The notes under the pieces: generated by a model
Database searches by the model: none
What the model saw: the letters and a program-made list of their open reading frames with translations, nothing else
Told to the model about the DNA's origin: nothing
Translations under genes and position numbers: made by a program
Shown: in pieces, positions 28,681 through 34,125 of the stretch
Layout: every line of letters begins with the position of its first letter
How positions within the stretch are numbered: position 1 is the stretch's first letter
Origin: Deltaproteobacteria bacterium
GTDB lineage: Bacteria; Desulfobacterota; Binatia; UBA9968; JAJDTQ01
Length of the DNA: 34,125 nt
Reading direction: 5' to 3'
Assembly: GCA_028821115.1 (NCBI GenBank)
Contig: JAPPHF010000061.1
Span: forward strand, 1 to 34,125

Positions 28681-28736
28681 TTGACGCGTCCGAGCGGGTT
28701 TTGCTATACCCCTCGAAAACGCAATGAATTTGCGTT
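28681..28736 (+). promoter_or_regulatory. Putative sigma70-like promoter plus 7-bp dyad for the Sdh-like operon
   Basis: TTGACG (28681-28686), 18-nt spacer, TATACC (28705-28710); dyad AACGCAA-TGAAT-TTGCGTT (28718-28736). Confidence 0.45.
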
Positions 28737-28764
28737 CCTCTCGCCAAAGAAAAGGGGATCCCCA

Positions 28765-30375
28765 GTGCCGCAATTTGACGTTCTCGTTATCGGTGGAGGC
28801 GCATCCGGTCTGCGCGCGGCCATCGCCGCCAAGCGCGCCGGGGCGTCGGTGGCGGTGCTGAGCAAGGTCCATCCGCTGCGAACCAACTCGGCGCTGTCCC
28901 CGGGCGGCCTGAACGCGCCCCTGGGCAGCGACGACTCCGCGGAAAAATTCGCCCAGGATATCAGAAGCGCCGGCGACGGCCTGTGCGACACCGAGGCCGT
29001 GAACATTCTGGCGGCGGACGCGGCCCGAGAGGTCATCTGGCTCGAGCGCGTCGGCGTTCCTTTCAACCGCGATGCCGAGGGGCGTATCGACCGCCGCGCG
29101 TTGGGTTCCAGCAGCGTGCAGCGCGCCGCCTATGCCGACGACCGTACCGGCCACATGGTCCTCCACGTGCTGCACGAGCAATTCCAGAGAGAGGACATCC
29201 CCTGTTTCAGCGAATGGTTCGTCACCTCGCTGATCCAGGACGGCGGGGCGTGCACCGGAGCGGTGGCCCTGGGGCACAGGAGCGGCCAGCTCGAAACCTT
29301 CGCGGCCGGCGCGGTGGTCCTCGCCACCGGGGGCGCCACCCAGCTGTACCGTCCGTGCACCTCGGCCGTGGGCACCACCGGCGACGGCCTCATGCTCGCC
29401 TACGACTTGGGCGTCGGCCTGGTGGACCTGGAGATGGTGCAGTTCCATCCCACGGTGTACAGCACGGACCGGACGGCGCTCGTCAGCGAAGCGGCCCTGA
29501 GCGAAGGCGCGCAACTCGTCAACGAGGCGGGCGACGCGGTGGTGGATGCCGCCGGGCTCTCCAGGGCGGAACTGGCGGCGGCGGTCCACAAGGCGGGCCA
29601 CAACGGCGGCGGGCCGGTGTCCCTCGACCTTCGCCCGGTTGCGGACCTGGCGTCGCGCTTTCCCGGGGCGCTGGAGGTGGTCAAGTCCATGGCCGGCATC
29701 GACGCGTCCCAGAATCCGGTTCCGGTTCAGCCGGTGGCGCACCGGCCCATGGGCGGCATCGAGACCAACGCGGCCGGCGAGACCTCGGTGTCCGGGCTCT
29801 ACGCCGTCGGCGAGTGCGCCCACAACGGCCTCAACGGCGCCGGACGGCTTCCGGGCAACACCCTCACCGAAGCGGTGGTGTTCGGTAAGCGGGTGGGGGA
29901 AGCGGCGGCGTCCCACGCCAGGTCGGCGGGCGCCAAGGAGGCGGCCGGCTCGGCCGCGCGGGACAACGAACGGCTGGCGGAGATCACCTCCGGAGGCTCG
30001 TCCGGCGACACCCTGGGCACCATCCATCGCGAGTTGGGCGAGCTGATGAGCGCCAACCTCGGGGTGACCCGCACGGATGCGGGGCTGGCCGAGGCCCAGG
30101 ACAAGATCCGCGCGCTGCAGCAGCGCCACGCCGCGCTTCGCGTCAACAACAAGTCGCGAATCTACAACTATGCGCTGGCGGGCCATATCGAGCTTGGGAA
30201 CCTCCTCAAGCTGGCGGAGGCCACGGCGCTGGCAGCCCGGGGCCGCGCCGAGAGCCGCGGCGCCCATCTCAGAAGCGACCATCCGGAGAAGGACGACTCG
30301 AACTGGAAGGCGCACACCGTGGTGCGCTCGCAGGACGGCTCGCCGAAGCTCGATACCCGGCCGGTATCGGCGTAA
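28765..30375 (+). CDS. SdhA/FrdA/NadB-family flavoprotein, divergent (GTG start)
   Basis: FDVLVIGGGASGLRAAIAAKRAGASVAVLSKVHPLRTNSALSPGGL; VQFHPT; AHRPMGGIETN; GLYAVGECAHNGLNGAGRLPGNTLTEAVVFG. Confidence 0.88.
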   Translation: MPQFDVLVIGGGASGLRAAIAAKRAGASVAVLSKVHPLRTNSALSPGGLNAPLGSDDSAEKFAQDIRSAGDGLCDTEAVNILAADAAREVIWLERVGVPFNRDAEGRIDRRALGSSSVQRAAYADDRTGHMVLHVLHEQFQREDIPCFSEWFVTSLIQDGGACTGAVALGHRSGQLETFAAGAVVLATGGATQLYRPCTSAVGTTGDGLMLAYDLGVGLVDLEMVQFHPTVYSTDRTALVSEAALSEGAQLVNEAGDAVVDAAGLSRAELAAAVHKAGHNGGGPVSLDLRPVADLASRFPGALEVVKSMAGIDASQNPVPVQPVAHRPMGGIETNAAGETSVSGLYAVGECAHNGLNGAGRLPGNTLTEAVVFGKRVGEAAASHARSAGAKEAAGSAARDNERLAEITSGGSSGDTLGTIHRELGELMSANLGVTRTDAGLAEAQDKIRALQQRHAALRVNNKSRIYNYALAGHIELGNLLKLAEATALAARGRAESRGAHLRSDHPEKDDSNWKAHTVVRSQDGSPKLDTRPVSA

Positions 30376-30441
30376 CGGCGGGCACGACGCCCGCACGTCC
30401 GCGCGCGGACAACGGCGGGAGGCGCCGGCCAAGGAGGACTC

Positions 30442-31398
30442 ATGGAAGTCACCTACAAGATCAATCGCAAGGACCCGGAGAACGGCGGCGAGTCGGGCTA
30501 CGCCACCTACCAGGTGGACCTGCCCGAGGACGCCACGGTCCTGGACGGGCTCCAGAAGATCCGCGACGAGCAGGATGACAGCCTGGCTTTCCGCGCCTCC
30601 TGTTGCCAGGGCACCTGCGGCGAGTGCGCGGTGCGCATCAACTACAAGGCCCAGTTCACCTGCACCACCCGGATCGGCGACGTCACCAAGAAGGCCCCGG
30701 AGGTCCAGTTGGATCCGGTGCGCAACATCTCGGTGATCAAGGACCTGGTGTTCGACATGGACGCCTTCACCTGGGACAAGATGGCCGCCGTAAAGCCCTG
30801 GATGGAGCCGGACGAGGAGTTCGCGCCCACCGAGAACATCGTGTCCGAGAAGGACATGGCGGACGTGCGCAAGACCATGAGCTGCTACCAGTGCGGCCTG
30901 TGCGACGAGGGGTGCGCGGTGCTTCCGGTGAACTTCGACTTCCTCGGGCCCGGCGCCATGGTCAAGAGCTACCGCTTCGTCATGGACCCGCGGGAGAGCG
31001 GCGCCCAGATGGACGCCCGCATGAAGGTGGTGGAGCAACCCCAGGGGCTTTGGGACTGCGTCCACTGCTACGAGGCCGACGGCAAGTGCCCGCGCGGGCT
31101 GACTCCCTCCACCAAGATCATGGAAATACGCGACGTGTCCTTCAAGGAAGGCATCAAGAACGAGAAGGTCGGCCGGCACCACGCGAGCTTCATCAACTCG
31201 GTGAAGCAGACCGGCTGGCTCGACGAGCGCAAGCTGGTCATGGAGACCGAAGGCTTGACCAACGTCGCCGGACTGATGAAGCTGCTGCCCACCGCGGTGC
31301 GCGCCATGCGGCGCGGGAAAATGCCCGGCCGTCACGAGAAGCGCCCCGGGGCCGATCAAATCAAGCGCATTATCGAAAAAGCGGAGGAGTCCAAGTGA
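30442..31398 (+). CDS. Succinate dehydrogenase/fumarate reductase iron-sulfur subunit
   Basis: AAGGAGG upstream; [2Fe-2S] motif CCQGTCGECAVRINYKAQFTC; CYQCGLCDEGCAV and CVHCYEADGKCPRGLTP cluster motifs. Confidence 0.92.
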   Translation: MEVTYKINRKDPENGGESGYATYQVDLPEDATVLDGLQKIRDEQDDSLAFRASCCQGTCGECAVRINYKAQFTCTTRIGDVTKKAPEVQLDPVRNISVIKDLVFDMDAFTWDKMAAVKPWMEPDEEFAPTENIVSEKDMADVRKTMSCYQCGLCDEGCAVLPVNFDFLGPGAMVKSYRFVMDPRESGAQMDARMKVVEQPQGLWDCVHCYEADGKCPRGLTPSTKIMEIRDVSFKEGIKNEKVGRHHASFINSVKQTGWLDERKLVMETEGLTNVAGLMKLLPTAVRAMRRGKMPGRHEKRPGADQIKRIIEKAEESK

Positions 31399-32273
31399 AA
31401 TACGCGTTCTATCCCGGATGTGTGGCCAAGGGCGGCTGTCCCGAGCTCTACTCCGCAGCCGTGAAGGTAGCCGAGAAGCTCGACATCGAGCTCGAGGAGA
31501 TGACCGACGTGTCGTGCACCGGCGCCGGCTGCATGCCGACGCAGCTTTCGGACCCCATCAACGCGCGGACCTTTGCCAAGGCGGAGCAGATGGGACTTCC
31601 CATCATGACCATCTGCAGCACCTGCCAGGGCGTCTTCAGCCAGGCCAACCACCGGCTGCAGGACCCCGAGTACCGGGAAGAGATCAACCGCGAGTACCTG
31701 GCCGACGAAGGGCTTTCGTACCAGGGCACCACCGAGGTCACGCACATGCTGTGGGTGCTGTTCGAGGACTACGGCATCGAGAAGCTCCAGTCGCTGATCG
31801 AGCGTCCCCTGAACGGCCTCAAGGTTTCGCCCTTCTACGGCTGCTTCATACGCCGGCCCGGGAACATCATGGTGCCCACCAAGGAGGTGGGCGGCCGCCG
31901 GACCTACCTGGAGGACCTCACCCGCATCCTGGGGGCGGAGAACGTGGACATCAGCGGCAAGACCAAGTGCTGCGGCTTCCCGATCCTCACCGCCAACGAG
32001 GAGGCCTCCCTGGGCATGGTGTCCAAGCACGCCGGCGAGTCAAAGGGCAACGGCGCCGACTGCATGGTGACCCCCTGTCCGCTGTGCCATCTGAACCTCG
32101 ACGGCAACCAGCCGAGAGCCGAGAGCCAGAAGGGTGAGAAGATCGACTTGCCGATCATCCATCTGCCGCAGCTCGTGGGGCTGGCGCTGGGGTTCGACCC
32201 TGACGAAATGCAGCTCAGCCGGCACATCGTGTCCACCAAGGCGGTCAACGACAAGATCGACATGCTCACTTAG
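31395..32273 (+). CDS. CCG-domain protein, HdrB/SdhE-like (GTG start overlapping upstream stop)
   Basis: YAFYPGCVAKGGCPELY; second CCG motif FYGCF...TKCCGFPILT...TPCPLCHLNLD intact. Confidence 0.9.
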   Translation: MKYAFYPGCVAKGGCPELYSAAVKVAEKLDIELEEMTDVSCTGAGCMPTQLSDPINARTFAKAEQMGLPIMTICSTCQGVFSQANHRLQDPEYREEINREYLADEGLSYQGTTEVTHMLWVLFEDYGIEKLQSLIERPLNGLKVSPFYGCFIRRPGNIMVPTKEVGGRRTYLEDLTRILGAENVDISGKTKCCGFPILTANEEASLGMVSKHAGESKGNGADCMVTPCPLCHLNLDGNQPRAESQKGEKIDLPIIHLPQLVGLALGFDPDEMQLSRHIVSTKAVNDKIDMLT

Positions 32274-32276
32274 AGG

Positions 32277-32480
32277 ATGGGCAAGGACGAGTACAAGCCC
32301 AATCCCGTCAACCTGGCCCGGGAGCTGTTCAAGTTCCGCAAGGCGCAGCGTCCCTTCGGCTACTACTACGCCGTGAAGGTCCGGCTCGGCCACGCATGGG
32401 TCGAGAACGAGACGGCCCTGGCGGAGATCCTGTCCGGCATCGACGAACTGGGCTACGAGGTGGTCCGGAAGAAACAGTGA
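32277..32480 (+). CDS. Small uncharacterised 67-aa protein in the Sdh-like operon
   Basis: MGKDEYKPNPVNLARELFKFRKAQRPFGYYYAVKVRLGHAWVENETALAEILSGIDELGYEVVRKKQ; lies 3 nt after the CCG gene stop, in operon orientation. Confidence 0.75.
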   Translation: MGKDEYKPNPVNLARELFKFRKAQRPFGYYYAVKVRLGHAWVENETALAEILSGIDELGYEVVRKKQ

Positions 32481-32517
32481 AACCACACGCGAAGAGGAGC
32501 GCGGACACCGTCAAATC

Positions 32518-33276
32518 ATGAGTACCGTAGCAATCGACAACAAGAGAACCCTGCGACAGGACACTTGGTGGGTGGAGCCCATGCTGGTGGTGCTGGGTCT
32601 GGGCGCCTTCGCCGTCTACTCGACCTGGGCCGCGTTGCAGAACGGCAACTACTACGCGGACCCGTACCTTTCGCCCTTCTACTCGCCGTGCCTCGCCATC
32701 AACTGCGAGCACGTGAGCGTGCCGCTGTTCGGCTCGTGGTACAACTGGTCACCGGCGATCCTGATCCTGTGGATCCCGGGCGGCTTCCGGCTGACCTGCT
32801 ACTACTACCGCAAGGCCTACTACCGCTCCTTCTTCTGGTCGCCGCCGGCCTGTGCGGTGAAGGACGCGGCCAGCAGCTACTCGGGCGAGACCCGTTTCCC
32901 CTTCATCCTTCAGAACGTCCACCGGTACTTCTTCTGGGCCTCGATACCGATCCTGGTTTTTCTCTGGTGGGATGCGCTGATCGCCTTCAACTTCGGCGGC
33001 AGCTTCGGCATCGGCCTGGGCACCCTGGTGCTGATCGCCAACGCCGCCCTGCTGTCGCTCTACAGCTTTTCCTGCCACTCGTGCCGGCATCTGTGCGGCG
33101 GCGGGCTCAACAGCTTCAAGGCCGCGCCGGGTCGCTTCAAGGTCTGGGGAATCGTCACCAAGCTGAACGAGAAGCACATGCAGATCGCCTGGGTGAGCCT
33201 CGTGTGGGTGGGCCTGACCGACGTCTACGTGCGGCTGCTGGCCCACGGCGTGATCCAGGATCTGAGGATCATCTGA
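32518..33276 (+). CDS. Succinate dehydrogenase membrane-anchor-like protein (actinobacterial Sdh1-like)
   Basis: 252 aa with about 5 hydrophobic segments; YLSPFYSPCL; SFSCHSCRHLCGGGLN; directly precedes SdhA (TGATG overlap). Confidence 0.7.
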   Translation: MSTVAIDNKRTLRQDTWWVEPMLVVLGLGAFAVYSTWAALQNGNYYADPYLSPFYSPCLAINCEHVSVPLFGSWYNWSPAILILWIPGGFRLTCYYYRKAYYRSFFWSPPACAVKDAASSYSGETRFPFILQNVHRYFFWASIPILVFLWWDALIAFNFGGSFGIGLGTLVLIANAALLSLYSFSCHSCRHLCGGGLNSFKAAPGRFKVWGIVTKLNEKHMQIAWVSLVWVGLTDVYVRLLAHGVIQDLRII

Positions 33277-34125
33277 TGGCCGGCGAGAGCTACGAGACGC
33301 ACGACTACGACGTGGTAGTGGTGGGAGCCGGGGGCGCCGGGCTGCGGGCCGGCATCGAGGCCCACGACAAGGGCTGCAGGACCGCCATCATCTGCAAGTC
33401 GCTGCTGGGCAAGGCCCACACGGTCATGGCCGAGGGCGGCATCGCCGCGGCCATGGGCAACGTCTGGCCGGAGGATAACTGGAAGGTCCACTTCCGCGAC
33501 ACCATGCGCGGCGGCAAGCTCCTGAACAACTGGCGCATGGCGCAAATCCACGCCCAGCAGGCGCCCGACCGGGTGCTGGAGCTGGAGGAATGGGGCGCGC
33601 TGTTCGACCGCACCGACGAGGGGCTGATCTTGCAGCGGGACTTCGGCGGCCACCGCTACGCGCGATTGGCCCACGTGGGCGACCGCACCGGCCTGGAGAT
33701 GATCCGCACCCTGCAGCAGCGTGCCGTGGCGCTGGGCATCGACGTCTACATGGAGTGCAACATCCAGCACCTGCTGATGAACGACGGCCGGGTGAGCGGG
33801 GCCGTGGGCTACTGGCGCGAGAGCGGCGAGCTCGTCGTGTTCACCTGCAAGGCCGTGGTGCTGGCCACGGGCGGATCCGGCAAGTGCTGGCAGGTGACCT
33901 CCAACTCCTGGGAGTACAGCGGAGACGGCATGGGCATGGCCATGGAGGTGGGCGCCGATCTCATCGACATGGAGAAGGTCCAGTTCCACCCCACGGGGAT
34001 GGTCTGGCCCCCCAGCGTCCGCGGCATCCTGGTGACCGAGGGGGTGCGCGGCGACGGCGGCACCCTGCTGAACTCCGAGGGCGAGCGCTTCATGTTCAAC
34101 TACATCTCCGACTTCTTCAAGGCGG
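33276..34125 (+). CDS. sdhA: Succinate dehydrogenase/fumarate reductase flavoprotein subunit (partial, runs off right edge)
   Basis: YDVVVVGAGGAGLRAGIEA; GKAHTVMAEGGIAAAMGN (covalent-FAD His conserved); VQFHPTGMVWPPSVRGILVTEGVRGDGGTLLNSEGERFM (catalytic Arg conserved). Confidence 0.93.
   Translation, partial: MAGESYETHDYDVVVVGAGGAGLRAGIEAHDKGCRTAIICKSLLGKAHTVMAEGGIAAAMGNVWPEDNWKVHFRDTMRGGKLLNNWRMAQIHAQQAPDRVLELEEWGALFDRTDEGLILQRDFGGHRYARLAHVGDRTGLEMIRTLQQRAVALGIDVYMECNIQHLLMNDGRVSGAVGYWRESGELVVFTCKAVVLATGGSGKCWQVTSNSWEYSGDGMGMAMEVGADLIDMEKVQFHPTGMVWPPSVRGILVTEGVRGDGGTLLNSEGERFMFNYISDFFKA

Noticed and set aside
28579-31359. 926-aa minus-strand ORF opposite the Sdh-like genes
   Set aside because: Antisense to well-supported SdhA/SdhB motifs; composition is artefactual and no family is recognisable.

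Overview
The window is a high-GC bacterial chromosomal segment, densely coding on both strands and mostly metabolic. It runs, left to right: a partial SAM-dependent methyltransferase; an amidase; a Tat-type dienelactone hydrolase; an AttEFGH-like ABC exporter operon (TIGR01777 epimerase, ATPase, double-FtsX permease, AttH lipocalin-like hydrolase); an isolated trpBA pair; an MDR oxidoreductase; a ketopantoate reductase; an alpha/beta hydrolase; a cyclophilin; two inositol-monophosphatase-family enzymes flanking an AHL-lactonase-like MBL protein and a YfcE-type phosphoesterase; a DUF2007-like protein with a tandem-repeat tail; surE; argS; PPK2; an LLM flavin oxidoreductase; a threonine-synthase-like enzyme; a YdiJ-like FAD/Fe-S dehydrogenase; an ABM monooxygenase; a DUF433/DUF5615 toxin-antitoxin-like pair; and a type-5 UDG. 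It ends in a composite succinate-dehydrogenase-like operon cut by the right edge. That terminal locus is the best candidate for something under-described. It has two different SdhA-family flavoproteins, an SdhB, an HdrB/SdhE-type CCG protein, a 67-aa orphan and an anchor carrying a CHSCRH motif. The first flavoprotein appears to have lost both the covalent-FAD His and the catalytic Arg. Non-coding highlights are a perfect 47-bp inverted repeat with a 51-nt spacer at 11948-12092, a REP-like hairpin near 20308, and a promoter plus dyad upstream of the Sdh-like operon. I saw no tRNA, rRNA, CRISPR array or transposase. All family calls come from reading motifs in the translations; no searches were run.
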